This document shows positions 8,826-18,644 of a stretch of DNA of 64,000 nucleotides, piece by piece. The DNA comes from Yamadazyma tenuis (lineage: Eukaryota; Ascomycota; Pichiomycetes; Serinales; Debaryomycetaceae), in assembly GCF_029203305.1 (NCBI RefSeq), contig NC_089466.1, forward strand, positions 930,001 to 994,000. The letters are read 5' to 3'. Within the stretch, counting starts at the first letter, position 1, and each line of letters starts with the position of its first letter. The position numbers were made by a program, and so were the translations under genes. Below the pieces are notes generated by a model, which was given only the letters and a program-made list of their open reading frames with translations, was not told the DNA's origin and searched no databases.

Positions 8826-9938
8826 ATGTTTCCTGGGCTTCTTATAAAGAGAGCATTTCATGCTCCACGCACCCGACTTTTGCTGCCATTGAGAAGCACT
8901 TGGACCCAGTGTCAACTTGTACGTCATATCAACTTGACATCCACGCCCACCCCCAAACCCATCTCGGATTCGGGCCTTGACCAAGTCTTCACTCCAGAAC
9001 AACGAGAAGCTGCTAGATTGGCTAGATTAGCTAACCTTGGATGGTTGAAGAAACTCCCCGAGAAATGGATTCCATATGCGGAACTCTTGCGATTGGAGAA
9101 ACCAGTGGGCTCTTTATTGCTTCTTATTCCATCGTTATGGGGAATTACAATGGCTTCCTACGCGGTTCAAGCTCCATTGACTACCTTCTTATACGCTACC
9201 AGTCTTTTTACGGTCGGAGCCTTGGTGATGCGTGGTGCTGGTTGTGTGATAAATGACATGCTTGACAAGGATCTTGATCGGAAGGTTTTGAGAACTACCG
9301 AACGACCTATTGCTAGTGGAAGGGTTTCTCGGGGACAAGCCTTCACCTTCTTAGGGGTTCAAATGCTGTTAGGGTTGGCAGTGTTGTTGGCCCTTCCGTT
9401 TGAATGTTTTTACCTTGGAGCCCTTTCTCTTCCCTTCATCTCCGCGTATCCGCTTTTTAAGCGGTTCACCTACTATCCACAAATCATGATATCAATTTGT
9501 TTCAGCTGGGGAGCACTTTTGGGATTCCCAGCTGTAGGAGCACCTTTGGACTTGTGGGTGGCTGGGCCTTTATTTGCATCTGGGTTCTGGTGGTCCATGA
9601 TCTATGATAGTATTTATGCCCACCAAGACAAAGCATTTGATAAGGAAGCTGGTGTTAAGTCTACTGCTCTCAAATGGCAGGAGAAGACCAGGCCCATTGT
9701 CAACAGTTTATTTGTGGTACAAGCGGCTTGTTTTGCGGCCGCTGGAGTCATGAACGGTATGGGACTTGGCTTCTATACTTTGGGATCATATGGATTCTAC
9801 AGACTTTTCAGTAAGATAAAACAAACTAATCTTGATGATCCTGCTAGCTGCTGGAAATTCTTTACTGATAATGTCAAGACTGGCTTGTTCATGTGGTACG
9901 GGATTTTGATTGACTATTTGTGGATGTTATTTATGTAA
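8826..9938 (+). CDS. COQ2: COQ2, para-hydroxybenzoate polyprenyltransferase
   Basis: A 370-residue UbiA-family prenyltransferase. Residues 1-40 are rich in Arg/Ser/Thr without acidic residues, as in a mitochondrial presequence. Two aspartate-rich prenyl-diphosphate/Mg motifs are visible: NDMLDKDLDRKV and the second-loop motif YDSIYAHQDKAFD. Between them lie several membrane helices and the family signature YPLFKRFTYYPQ. The enzyme condenses the polyprenyl chain with 4-hydroxybenzoate in the mitochondrial inner membrane, committing it to ubiquinone synthesis. Another gene of this pathway, COQ8, is at 43161. The last 8 bp overlap the end of the convergent VPS3. Confidence 0.95.
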   Translation: MFPGLLIKRAFHAPRTRLLLPLRSTWTQCQLVRHINLTSTPTPKPISDSGLDQVFTPEQREAARLARLANLGWLKKLPEKWIPYAELLRLEKPVGSLLLLIPSLWGITMASYAVQAPLTTFLYATSLFTVGALVMRGAGCVINDMLDKDLDRKVLRTTERPIASGRVSRGQAFTFLGVQMLLGLAVLLALPFECFYLGALSLPFISAYPLFKRFTYYPQIMISICFSWGALLGFPAVGAPLDLWVAGPLFASGFWWSMIYDSIYAHQDKAFDKEAGVKSTALKWQEKTRPIVNSLFVVQAACFAAAGVMNGMGLGFYTLGSYGFYRLFSKIKQTNLDDPASCWKFFTDNVKTGLFMWYGILIDYLWMLFM

Positions 9939-12459
9939 GGTTATTGTTAGTAGCCAAATCTGTAAATAGGAGGTTGCTGGATTTTGCATCCAACTTACTG
10001 AACAATTTCTTGATCACTAAGCTGCGATGCTGACCTTCCAACCGAGTAAGCACATTAATGAAATAGTCTTGAACGTATGCAAGAGAGAGATTTGATGGTA
10101 GCATGTCGATAATCTCTCCCGGGGTGTAAATGCCACCATAAGTGTTGATGAAATGCCTGATAGCTTGATTATTTTCGTTGGTTTTATATGTGTGGAACAC
10201 CTTCTGAAGAAGGTGTTTGTACCCATCAATTGGTTTGAGGTCTTCACACACGTAGTACTTGTGAGGAGGGTATGGAGGTTTACCATAGATACAATAGAAC
10301 TCGGCTGAAAAGTAGTCTCTGAAATCAAGTAATCCAGACACCTTGTCGTCATCAGTGAAACAGCATCGGAAGAAGTCATAGATCGAGTTGTCTCCAACAA
10401 ACTCAAGTTCAGATAGATGTGAAGTTCCAGTAAAGTTCAAGATCTCGAACGTTTTAAGGTATATTTCAATGAAATTACGGCACTCCGTGGTGTCCATAAT
10501 TGATTGCAAGAAGCCCACCCAGCTACTTATTGGTTTATGTGTACCAAATGTGTTTTCAATAAGGTAAGTTTGGTACAAGATTCCGAAATTGTTGACTGCC
10601 ACTTCATTGGGAGACTTCAACATTCCTAGAAGATGCTCAAGAAGTTCTTCAGCACTAGCAGATTTGTCTCTGTAGCTGTTTTCGATAACTTCCAACTTGA
10701 GTTGAGCATAATCTTCGTCTGTCGCGAGGTTATTTACCTGGCTGATTATTTCGTTATGGGTCTTTTTGTGCTTACCATTGACATGTTTCTTTATATACGA
10801 GATGCCTCTTTTAGAATCAACCCGAAGCACTTCAAGCAATGCATCCCGGTATATCTTAGGGTCTTCAAGTTTATCTAAACTGTCAAGAATGAGATTTGTG
10901 AGTTGGAAGTGGTGACTATCAGTATATTCGCCAGTCAAAAACTTGACTGATAATGAGCAGATCTTTTCATCCTCCTTTAGGAGAATATACAGATAAAGAA
11001 CAGCGGTATGGAGATTCTTGGACTCTAGATCCCTTATTATCAGATTCAACTGATCTGTGGGTGAATTCCACGACTTTGTGTCCTTCTTCACAAAGTCAAT
11101 AAATTCAGTGCTAGTATCAAAGCTCGAATATGCGATAAGCTGTAAATCAAGCTGGTGGGACTTTAGATACGTTTGTTGGATGCTCTTAAAGGCAAAGGCA
11201 CGGAAATGATCATCTAGATGTGGTCTTAACACGTCAATCACTCTTTCAACTCCCCTGTAGAAAGCATGTTTTCCTTCGTCTCCCGTGTATAGGCAAATAA
11301 TGAGATCTTGGTAAGTGGCATCAGCAAAGGCTTCTAATTTGGCAAACTCCTTGTTAAACACCAAATAGAGAAAAAGTAGCTCATTGTAGAGAGGGTCTGT
11401 CTCATTTTCCAAAAGAGAGATACTCAGCGACTGTCCCTTGATGAGGCTGATCAAGTCCTCTAAAAACAAATTCACAGCTGTTTCTTTGTACACCACATAA
11501 ACTGCTTTGGCATCAAAAACAACAAGGTCGGAGTCTATGCTTATGGCACTCACCCCCTTTAATGAATATGCTTCATTATCCACTGACACGGGGTTAGGGA
11601 TATTTATCAATGTGCCCTCAATTTCATGCTCTGCTATGATACTCAAGTCTTCGAGCGAAGAAACTATGAACTTATCATCAAAAATCCCAAATACGTAGGG
11701 CCATTGCACCGCAATCCCACCGTTAGGATATCTCTTATTAATCCACGATAGAGTTCCTCGCGTAGGATCTCCCGTGGCAGAAATGAACATACCTATCGAA
11801 GTGTTGGTGTCAGACCTGATGGTTAGAAGAATCTCTTCCTTTTCCGTATCCGGTGGCTGGAACGCTACCATGTTGGGTACCACTTTTCCTTCCGTGTCAT
11901 ACTCAAACAACGGGGTCCGGTTCCCATCTTCTGGGTTTACTATTGAGTATTCGTGGAGTGTAGCATATGTGATAAGATTATTGGAATAGTGACCAACAGC
12001 CTTGGAGGCCGAGATATCGCTCACAGCCTTAACGAGCTTGACCTCGGACCCCAAGAACCGGATGATTCGAAGCTTGTCTTTTGCCACCATGATAATGTCA
12101 GACTGGTGGAAAAGCAGAATATGTTCCACGTCTCGAAGTTTGCCAGACTGAAGTGGTGAAAGCTCTGGGAGCGAAAACAAGTACAAGACTCCACCACATA
12201 GGGCCACAGCACGGTTGCTCTTGGTCACCACGAGGATCTGTGTAATGGGGCTATTTCTGAGGTGCTGTTGAGAAATCAAGAGGAAACCTGGACTATCATC
12301 AAATCGATGATAGTGAAGAAGCTGACCGGTGCTGGTACCCATATACAAGTTCTGGCCAAAGCCCGATACACTGGAAAACATCTCCAGGTCTCGAAGCAGC
12401 GACAGCTCCTCCACAATGGCCCGTTTTCGATATAGGCCGGTAGGTAGTTTGATATCCAT
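9931..12459 (-). CDS. VPS3: VPS3-like CORVET subunit (CNH-domain vacuolar sorting protein)
   Basis: An 842-residue protein. Residues 1-290 form a CNH (citron-homology) beta-propeller like that of Vps3/TGFBRAP1 and Vps39, with LYMGTSTGQLLHYHR, a GVLYLFSLPEL strand and the RGTLSWINKRYPNGG segment. The remainder is predicted alpha-helical, as in the C-terminal solenoid of these tethers. Vps3 is the CORVET-specific subunit that binds Rab5/Vps21 on endosomes. It is shorter than the baker's yeast protein (about 1,000 residues). Vps39/Vam6 of HOPS is the main alternative; I favour Vps3 from the N-terminal propeller segments. Its stop overlaps the COQ2 stop by 8 bp in convergent orientation. Confidence 0.75.
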   Translation of the reverse strand: MDIKLPTGLYRKRAIVEELSLLRDLEMFSSVSGFGQNLYMGTSTGQLLHYHRFDDSPGFLLISQQHLRNSPITQILVVTKSNRAVALCGGVLYLFSLPELSPLQSGKLRDVEHILLFHQSDIIMVAKDKLRIIRFLGSEVKLVKAVSDISASKAVGHYSNNLITYATLHEYSIVNPEDGNRTPLFEYDTEGKVVPNMVAFQPPDTEKEEILLTIRSDTNTSIGMFISATGDPTRGTLSWINKRYPNGGIAVQWPYVFGIFDDKFIVSSLEDLSIIAEHEIEGTLINIPNPVSVDNEAYSLKGVSAISIDSDLVVFDAKAVYVVYKETAVNLFLEDLISLIKGQSLSISLLENETDPLYNELLFLYLVFNKEFAKLEAFADATYQDLIICLYTGDEGKHAFYRGVERVIDVLRPHLDDHFRAFAFKSIQQTYLKSHQLDLQLIAYSSFDTSTEFIDFVKKDTKSWNSPTDQLNLIIRDLESKNLHTAVLYLYILLKEDEKICSLSVKFLTGEYTDSHHFQLTNLILDSLDKLEDPKIYRDALLEVLRVDSKRGISYIKKHVNGKHKKTHNEIISQVNNLATDEDYAQLKLEVIENSYRDKSASAEELLEHLLGMLKSPNEVAVNNFGILYQTYLIENTFGTHKPISSWVGFLQSIMDTTECRNFIEIYLKTFEILNFTGTSHLSELEFVGDNSIYDFFRCCFTDDDKVSGLLDFRDYFSAEFYCIYGKPPYPPHKYYVCEDLKPIDGYKHLLQKVFHTYKTNENNQAIRHFINTYGGIYTPGEIIDMLPSNLSLAYVQDYFINVLTRLEGQHRSLVIKKLFSKLDAKSSNLLFTDLATNNNLT

Positions 12460-12524
12460 AATATGTGAGGAGTTACAATCTGAATAGTTCGCGCACAGGT
12501 TTATCTTTTATATCTATATGTGGA

Positions 12525-13772
12525 CTACATAAGCACCTCTTCTACTAGAGGAGGAAACGCGATGTTGTCACGATGGGCAATGTATTCACTGTCGGCAAAC
12601 CCCAATATGTGTTCAATTTCATGACTTTGACATCCTTTGATCATGGAGATTTCAACTGAACTGTAGTTCACTCGACACTGGCCCACTAGTTTGGCCGATT
12701 CAATAGGAGATGTTTTTGAGTCCACCACCATTAGCGACACACATTCGCTCTCGTGAAACACTCCTGTGACATGTACTATACCGGCTGGAAGTAATCCAGC
12801 TCTATTTTTCCTGGAAAGGGCTTGGAAGCACCCTTTGTCGATGATTAACGACCCTTTGGTCTTTAGGCCATGTAGAATCCAGAACTTTTTGTCGGACTTG
12901 ATCGCATGATCTCTTGGAAGAGAAAGAAACCTTGTATGGAGCGGGATATGGCCTTTCTTGACCTTGTCGGCCAATTTCTGTTTCATTTCTTCAACCGATG
13001 TGCCTTCATTATCTTGTATATCAGCAACAATATCGAGCATGTACTCAGGTCTACTGCTGAGAGACACAATCGTTACCACTCCGGCACTGCTGGCAAGCTC
13101 GGCTGCAATCAACTTGGTGGTCATGCCGCCAGTACCAACTCCCAGGCCGGCACCAGCATCAGTATCGGTATTGACTTGCAACTCTTCAACCTTTTCAACT
13201 ATCAATATCGGCTGGGCCATGGGGTCGGAGCGCGGGTTGGCCGTATACAACGCTTCCACGTCTGTCATCAAAAACAAGTAATCAGCATGCATCATTCCTG
13301 CGGTTATGGCCAGTAGGGTATCATTATCACCAAACTTGATTTCGGCCACCGACAACGTATCGTTCTCGTTGACGATTGGAATGACTCCCATTTCCAACAC
13401 TTCGTTGATGGTGTTGACGGCGTTTCGGTATTGGGTAAAGTCCACGATATCGTTCCTGGTTAGAAGAATCTGAGAGATGGGTTGGCTGAGTTGTTTGAAT
13501 AAGTTATCCCAAAGACCAATAAGGATTCCCTGACCAACGGATGCGAGTGCTTGGACGGTGGCGAGCTTGGAAGGGCGAGTTGTGTAGCCCATAGCACGCA
13601 TTCCCACTGCAATAGCACCTGAGGAAACCACGATAATGCGGTGGCCTTGACGTCTAAGTTGAACCATGGTCTCCACGAGCCTGGACATATTAGCTAGCCG
13701 GGGCTCACGCGTGACCTCGTCTACGAGCGACGAGGATCCTAGCTTGATGACTATGGTGTAGCAAGGAGGCAT
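12525..13772 (-). CDS. PRO1: PRO1, gamma-glutamyl kinase (glutamate 5-kinase)
   Basis: A 415-residue amino-acid kinase with a C-terminal PUA domain. N-terminal VIKLGSSSLVD and VVSSGAIAVG form the nucleotide and glutamate sites; PIVNENDTLS, KFGDNDTLLA and GVGTGGMTTK are standard glutamate 5-kinase motifs. The PUA region is roughly residues 310-400. The enzyme phosphorylates glutamate at the start of proline synthesis in the cytosol. The ATG at 13772-13770 is clear. A perfect Gcn4 site (TGAGTCA) lies 42-48 bp upstream, consistent with general amino-acid control. Confidence 0.96.
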   Translation of the reverse strand: MPPCYTIVIKLGSSSLVDEVTREPRLANMSRLVETMVQLRRQGHRIIVVSSGAIAVGMRAMGYTTRPSKLATVQALASVGQGILIGLWDNLFKQLSQPISQILLTRNDIVDFTQYRNAVNTINEVLEMGVIPIVNENDTLSVAEIKFGDNDTLLAITAGMMHADYLFLMTDVEALYTANPRSDPMAQPILIVEKVEELQVNTDTDAGAGLGVGTGGMTTKLIAAELASSAGVVTIVSLSSRPEYMLDIVADIQDNEGTSVEEMKQKLADKVKKGHIPLHTRFLSLPRDHAIKSDKKFWILHGLKTKGSLIIDKGCFQALSRKNRAGLLPAGIVHVTGVFHESECVSLMVVDSKTSPIESAKLVGQCRVNYSSVEISMIKGCQSHEIEHILGFADSEYIAHRDNIAFPPLVEEVLM

Positions 13773-13813
13773 TGGGGGAGGGCCGAGGGATAGTGAGTTG
13801 GTGAACGTAGATG

Positions 13814-13820
13814 TGAGTCA
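13814..13820. promoter_or_regulatory. Gcn4-type site TGAGTCA upstream of PRO1
   Basis: TGAGTCA is an exact match to the Gcn4 consensus TGASTCA and lies 42-48 bp upstream of the PRO1 start codon. Gcn4 activates amino-acid biosynthetic genes during starvation. The assignment is inference from motif and gene function. Confidence 0.6.
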
Positions 13821-13931
13821 ATTTTTTGGATGCGAATCGGGGTGGGTGCGAAATCGTCTATGGGTGCGAATTGCACACATACTACAGCTAAACGAATCAA
13901 ACATATAATCAAACTATAAACTTTGTCCACA

Positions 13932-16448
13932 TCATTGTTTCTGATAATAGTGCACCTTCACTGAATCGGTGCTTTTCAAGCCTTTGATCTTCACCACCTT
14001 TGAGTCGCCTGGAAACAAGTCGAAGCCATTATCATCAATAAACAAGTCAGACTCAAGACTAAGTTCAACTCCCTTAACGGGCTTATTTACAGTCAAAACC
14101 ACCTGATCCTTCTCAACCACAATCTCAACCTTTCTGTCGGGAAACTTAAGGTACTTAAGCGGCTGTGGCCAGTCTCCAGCGCTGGCAACAATACCTCCCT
14201 CCTCATCCACCACCCGAGAATACACCACAACCGGAATTTTGTTGGAAATCTTCATGTTCTTTACAAACTCAGACGTCTGGTTAGCCTTCAACACCACCAG
14301 TTGGTCGTCCAAGCCACCGACCCGTTCTCCAGTGGAGACATTGTACGCATCCACCTTAAGGGTTCCCTTCACATCTTTCAAACTGGAGTTGACTCCCCAG
14401 ATATCCACTGCCAAATGCACTGGTCTATAATCGAAAGGAGCACCTTCCTGATCAGGGATATCAAGAACCGGATCCGGGTCTTTTGATTCGTTTCGGTACA
14501 TACCCACTCCCACCGGCCGGCTTTCTCTTCTGACCGAGTAGTACGCCAACTTGGGCCGTTTGAAGTGGTCCACAATAGCCCAGGAAGCCACTGGCCAACA
14601 GTCATTGATCTGCCACACTATGGCCCCACCCGAGTACCGTCTGCCATCACCACGCCATTCCCGACGCCAGCACCGGTACGCGTATCCAAGGCACTCGGCT
14701 TGCATGAGCTGGGTAGCATAGATCCATGAGTCAAAATCAAGCCCTTCCACTTTGATATTTTCAATCACATAGAGGGCCAACCGTCTTTCAAATCCATCCG
14801 AACGGTTATGGAAGTCCACAAGGTACGACTGAGGATATAATTCACTTTTGTCGGTGATACATGCCTCATAGGTTTTCCGGGATGGTAAGGCCTCCATACC
14901 GAACTCCGACACAAAACGGCCTCCCAACTTGTACCAATCCTGATACTTTTCTTGACTGCCGTGCCAAACGTTCCACTGGTGAATATCTCCGATGGTGGCA
15001 TCAGCAGTATCCTGTCCGCCCCAAGGACTACCGGGATGATAGGGAACCTCGGGGTAAAACTTACTGACAAGCTTGGGGAATACTCCTTCGTAGAGAGTTC
15101 TGGCCGGGAAGTTGGTGTGCTCGTAATGGCCCGAAGTGTCGCTTTTATCCCATTCAAGTCCAACCTGTTCAGCCACCTGATAGTCCTCATTGTTCCCAGC
15201 AAAGAGCACTAATGAGCAGTAGTTTCTGAGTCGTTTGAGCTGGGTTTCCACCTCATCGGATACAAGCTTAATATACTCGGGGTACGCAGGATACTGTCCA
15301 CACGCAAACATGAAATCCTGCCACACGAGAATCCCAAGCCGGTCACATTCGGTGTAGAACACCTCCTGCTCGTAGTAGCCGCCTCCCCATACCCGGATCA
15401 TGTTTTGGTTGCCGTCCACCATGAGCTGGAGCCATTCCTCGTAGTCGCGTTTGGTGAGACATGTTTGGAAGGAATGGGCTGGGATCCAGTTGGACCCCGA
15501 GGAATACACGGGCACGTCGTTGACCTTGAAGTAGAAGCTGGTACCAGGTTGGTCCTTGAAGGGTTCTTGGACCAACTCGACTTTTCTGAGTCCAATGCGT
15601 TTGGTGACCGTTTCCAAACCTTGCTGCGACTTGAGACTGACGGTAAAGTCATAAAGATGGGGGGTTCCGTGGCTGAACGGGAACCAAAGTTGGGGGTTTT
15701 GGAGAGAAAAGCGGATGCTATTGTCTCCCGAAACCGCATCTTGTTTCGAGTGGTGGACCTCATGTCCATCGGGAGATTTCACTGAGAGCTCCAACACTGA
15801 CGGGCCGGTAACGTCCAACAGCACCTGAAAATCCACCAGCGCCAGGTCTTTAGCCACCGATACTTTGGCATACATGTCTTCGATTCTCAGGTTGTATGAC
15901 ACAAAACGTACGGGCCGGTAGGGCCCACAGGTCATGAAAAGTGGTCCCCAGTCCCATCCGTAGTGGTACTGAGCCTTTCTAATTTGCATCCGGCTGGACT
16001 CACCATTGAATCCTTTGGCCTTGAAAGTTTTCTTTTCCAACTCCCGAGCAACCAACAACGCCGCTCTAAACACGATCCGGAGCTCATTGGGGCCGTCCAA
16101 TTGCACATACTGTTTGACCTGCTTCTGGTACTGGACAAACATACTTTCGGTGGAGAGGATCTTGTGGCCATTCAAAAACACGTCGGCAAAAGTGTCAAGC
16201 CCTTCGAATATTAGCAAGTGATTGGAGGCGGTTTTATCGGTAACATCGAAACTGGCCTTGTATTCCCAATCTTTCTCTCCTATCCACTGAAGGGACTTTT
16301 CATTATCATCGACAAACGGATCAACAATCTCACCGTTGGCAAATAAGTCCGGGTGGATTTCGGTGGTTTCAAGGTCCTTACGGGCCGGTTTCCAAGTATC
16401 AGTACCCGCTTGGCGGTAGCTCCAGTTCTTGAGAGTATAAGATTGCAT
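13932..16448 (-). CDS. Beta-mannosidase, glycoside hydrolase family 2
   Basis: An 838-residue GH2 protein of the fungal beta-mannosidase B type, which lacks a signal peptide, so it is probably intracellular. In order: a sugar-binding jelly-roll start (NWSYRQAGTDTWKPA), the YHYGWDWGPLF segment, an immunoglobulin-like domain, then the TIM barrel with IRVWGGGYYEQEVFY. The acid/base candidate is E421 in FAGNNED and the nucleophile candidate is E515 in FVSEFGMEALPS. A C-terminal beta-sandwich closes it. It removes terminal beta-1,4-mannose from manno-oligosaccharides. The enzyme is patchy among budding yeasts. A same-strand zinc-cluster regulator lies just upstream, a possible local regulator. Confidence 0.93.
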   Translation of the reverse strand: MQSYTLKNWSYRQAGTDTWKPARKDLETTEIHPDLFANGEIVDPFVDDNEKSLQWIGEKDWEYKASFDVTDKTASNHLLIFEGLDTFADVFLNGHKILSTESMFVQYQKQVKQYVQLDGPNELRIVFRAALLVARELEKKTFKAKGFNGESSRMQIRKAQYHYGWDWGPLFMTCGPYRPVRFVSYNLRIEDMYAKVSVAKDLALVDFQVLLDVTGPSVLELSVKSPDGHEVHHSKQDAVSGDNSIRFSLQNPQLWFPFSHGTPHLYDFTVSLKSQQGLETVTKRIGLRKVELVQEPFKDQPGTSFYFKVNDVPVYSSGSNWIPAHSFQTCLTKRDYEEWLQLMVDGNQNMIRVWGGGYYEQEVFYTECDRLGILVWQDFMFACGQYPAYPEYIKLVSDEVETQLKRLRNYCSLVLFAGNNEDYQVAEQVGLEWDKSDTSGHYEHTNFPARTLYEGVFPKLVSKFYPEVPYHPGSPWGGQDTADATIGDIHQWNVWHGSQEKYQDWYKLGGRFVSEFGMEALPSRKTYEACITDKSELYPQSYLVDFHNRSDGFERRLALYVIENIKVEGLDFDSWIYATQLMQAECLGYAYRCWRREWRGDGRRYSGGAIVWQINDCWPVASWAIVDHFKRPKLAYYSVRRESRPVGVGMYRNESKDPDPVLDIPDQEGAPFDYRPVHLAVDIWGVNSSLKDVKGTLKVDAYNVSTGERVGGLDDQLVVLKANQTSEFVKNMKISNKIPVVVYSRVVDEEGGIVASAGDWPQPLKYLKFPDRKVEIVVEKDQVVLTVNKPVKGVELSLESDLFIDDNGFDLFPGDSKVVKIKGLKSTDSVKVHYYQKQ

Positions 16449-16582
16449 TACCGCACAACTGAGGAATTTGCGGAGTATTTATATTGCGGGCATCTTCCCT
16501 ATTAGGCAACTTCTCCGTGTGGGTGCGACCCAGTGCCGCGACGCATGCCCCTTCCCCGGATTTGTTAACTACGAACATCCAT

Positions 16583-16636
16583 CACCGCATTTGGCTGTGG
16601 GCCACCGCATTTGGCTGTGGGCCACCGTACTTGGCA
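16583..16636. repeat. 20-bp tandem repeat upstream of the beta-mannosidase gene
   Basis: Two perfect head-to-tail copies of a 20-bp unit (16583-16602 and 16603-16622, each beginning caccgcatttgg) are followed by a degenerate third copy (caccgtacttgg) to 16636. The array is 135-190 bp upstream of the beta-mannosidase ATG and just beyond the stop of the zinc-cluster regulator. It may be an upstream activating element or a small minisatellite. Confidence 0.8.
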
Positions 16637-16689
16637 CAGCATAAGCGGGGTCCATTGTCGGTGACGTGCTGTCGGCGAAATGCACGGGC

Positions 16690-18627
16690 CTACGTTTTGT
16701 GTTCGCTCATGTCGGAGCGCACATCCGATCCGCGTCGCTTCTCATTAAGGTACATTTGCAAAGACATGCTGCGGACGTCTCTGAACACCCAGAACACCAC
16801 GGCGCCATCGAAATCGTCATCCCGTTCGCGGACCAGTGCGTTGTCCAAAAGCTCCTTCACGTTCCGGTCGATATCCAGACTCTCGTGCGCTGTAAAGCTG
16901 ATATTGGGCCGATAGGTGTAGAACTGCAATGCAAACGTAAACGTATCAAACTCCATGACTCGATACAATTGAACAAGGAGCTTGGCAGTGTAGATCTGGC
17001 TGTCGGCAATGATGCACCACCGTCCCACGATTTCATCCCGCACCCTGAAATTACTAATGGCCATACCCGAAATAAAGTGGTAGAGTCCAGGTACCGCCAT
17101 GATGGATGTCATGTTCCCAAATTCCCATTGAGTCACCGCCAACGAGTAGTATGCAATCATGAGCATGTTGTGGAGAATATGTAATATGAAGGCCTCGGGC
17201 GTCGAAAGAAGCTTGTCTTTAACCACAATTAACCCTTTGCTCAATTTGGCCGGGAAGAGCAACATATTGAATTCAAACTGTAGAAGCTCTTGTTTCTTGT
17301 CCTCATATGGTATCTCCGTGTCGTGCTGGAGCCAGATAAGCTTATACACAAACACCGTCACCGTGAGAAACTGGTAGTTGAAGTCTTTCATATCCAAAGT
17401 GGTGAAGAGATCACAGCATCGGGTGAAAATAGACGAATTCGTCATCAATGGCTGGGCCTTGCAGAGGGCAAACCATGCATCCACGCACACGGCCGCTGCC
17501 ATCAAGTTCACCGGGAGACTTTGATTGCGGGCCAAGAGCCGGTTGAATTCTTCAAGACTATGGCAAATGTCTTGTGCGGGCATGATGGTCCTTAACGGGA
17601 GAAGGAAAAAACAGCTGAGATTGGCCACGTCCCATACCATGTCTCCATGCTGGAGCTCGTGCCGCACCACGCTGAGGAACGATTCGACCGCCGATCCAGG
17701 AAGTCGGTTGGTTAATGACAGCACGGCCGCGATGTTAATACAACAGGTTGCAAACGGACTGAGCTCTGTTTCAAACACCTCGGGAGCGAGAAACGGCGTA
17801 TACGGCTCGATGTGGTCGGTGTAGAGCTGACGTAGCGAGGACTGGGGCGATACCGCGAACGGTGACGTTGTCGGGTCTTCCAATCTTTTGGTGGTTCTAG
17901 CATACGATTCCACCGGGCTCTCGTCTTCAACGTCGTCATTGTCCTCGTCCACCGCTTTATTATATTGTTCCATGACCACAGGCTCGATCTGGTCCAAGAA
18001 AGTCCCCGTGTAGGACGAGAGATGGCGGTTTACGGTTCCGGATGCAAGAGCAACATCAAACCGATCGATGGCACTGGTGGCAGTAATAATCCGCCGAGGC
18101 TTTGGGTCATTTTGGACCTTCTTCTTTGACACCGAGTTGTGCTGCTTGCGTCTTGTGGGTGGTTCACGGATCACTGCCTTGTGATCAAAAATACAGGCTC
18201 TGTTGTGTTCTTTACAGTGTTCACAAACGGAATTGCTGGTTAACACCGTGCACTTGATTTTACGCTTGCGGCAGAAATTGCAAGCTCGGAGAAGCTTGAA
18301 GGATGACCCGAAAAAGCCATTGGTTAGGGAGGTGTGGGTAATGCCCATACTGGTGGAGTGGCCCAGGATGTCATGAGACAAAACGCCATGCGACAGGTCA
18401 CGGGGCGACGGGGTGGTGCCGTGGGGTGCCGCCGTGTCGCCGTGGAAGGCGTTTGTGGTTGCCTCAATGAGTGACTCGATGGGCAACGTCTGTCTTGCCA
18501 TGTGTGGAAAATACACTGGGTGATGAGTTATAGCCCCAAATCCACTGAGCAAATCTGTGGGGTGCGGTGCGCGGTGCGCCGCGTGAGAGTTTCGGTGTGC
18601 GCACACGATTAGTCTGTGCCATTTCAT
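16690..18627 (-). CDS. Zn2Cys6 fungal transcription factor
   Basis: A 645-residue protein with one binuclear zinc cluster, spacing C-X2-C-X6-C-X8-C-X2-C-X6-C, starting CNFCRKRKIKC. The cluster is followed by a basic linker (PTRRKQHNSVSKKK), an acidic stretch (DEDNDDVEDE) and a long mostly helical region like the fungal middle-homology domain. I do not recognise an orthologue, so the target genes are unknown. It is transcribed in the same direction as the downstream beta-mannosidase, which suggests but does not prove a link. The longest ATG start is used (18627); it leaves only 17 bp to the POX18-like stop. A start at 18501 (MARQTLPIES) is equally plausible and would remove 42 residues of unconvincing sequence. 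Confidence 0.85.
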   Translation of the reverse strand: MKWHRLIVCAHRNSHAAHRAPHPTDLLSGFGAITHHPVYFPHMARQTLPIESLIEATTNAFHGDTAAPHGTTPSPRDLSHGVLSHDILGHSTSMGITHTSLTNGFFGSSFKLLRACNFCRKRKIKCTVLTSNSVCEHCKEHNRACIFDHKAVIREPPTRRKQHNSVSKKKVQNDPKPRRIITATSAIDRFDVALASGTVNRHLSSYTGTFLDQIEPVVMEQYNKAVDEDNDDVEDESPVESYARTTKRLEDPTTSPFAVSPQSSLRQLYTDHIEPYTPFLAPEVFETELSPFATCCINIAAVLSLTNRLPGSAVESFLSVVRHELQHGDMVWDVANLSCFFLLPLRTIMPAQDICHSLEEFNRLLARNQSLPVNLMAAAVCVDAWFALCKAQPLMTNSSIFTRCCDLFTTLDMKDFNYQFLTVTVFVYKLIWLQHDTEIPYEDKKQELLQFEFNMLLFPAKLSKGLIVVKDKLLSTPEAFILHILHNMLMIAYYSLAVTQWEFGNMTSIMAVPGLYHFISGMAISNFRVRDEIVGRWCIIADSQIYTAKLLVQLYRVMEFDTFTFALQFYTYRPNISFTAHESLDIDRNVKELLDNALVRERDDDFDGAVVFWVFRDVRSMSLQMYLNEKRRGSDVRSDMSEHKT

Positions 18628-18644
18628 ATATTATCGTATACTAC

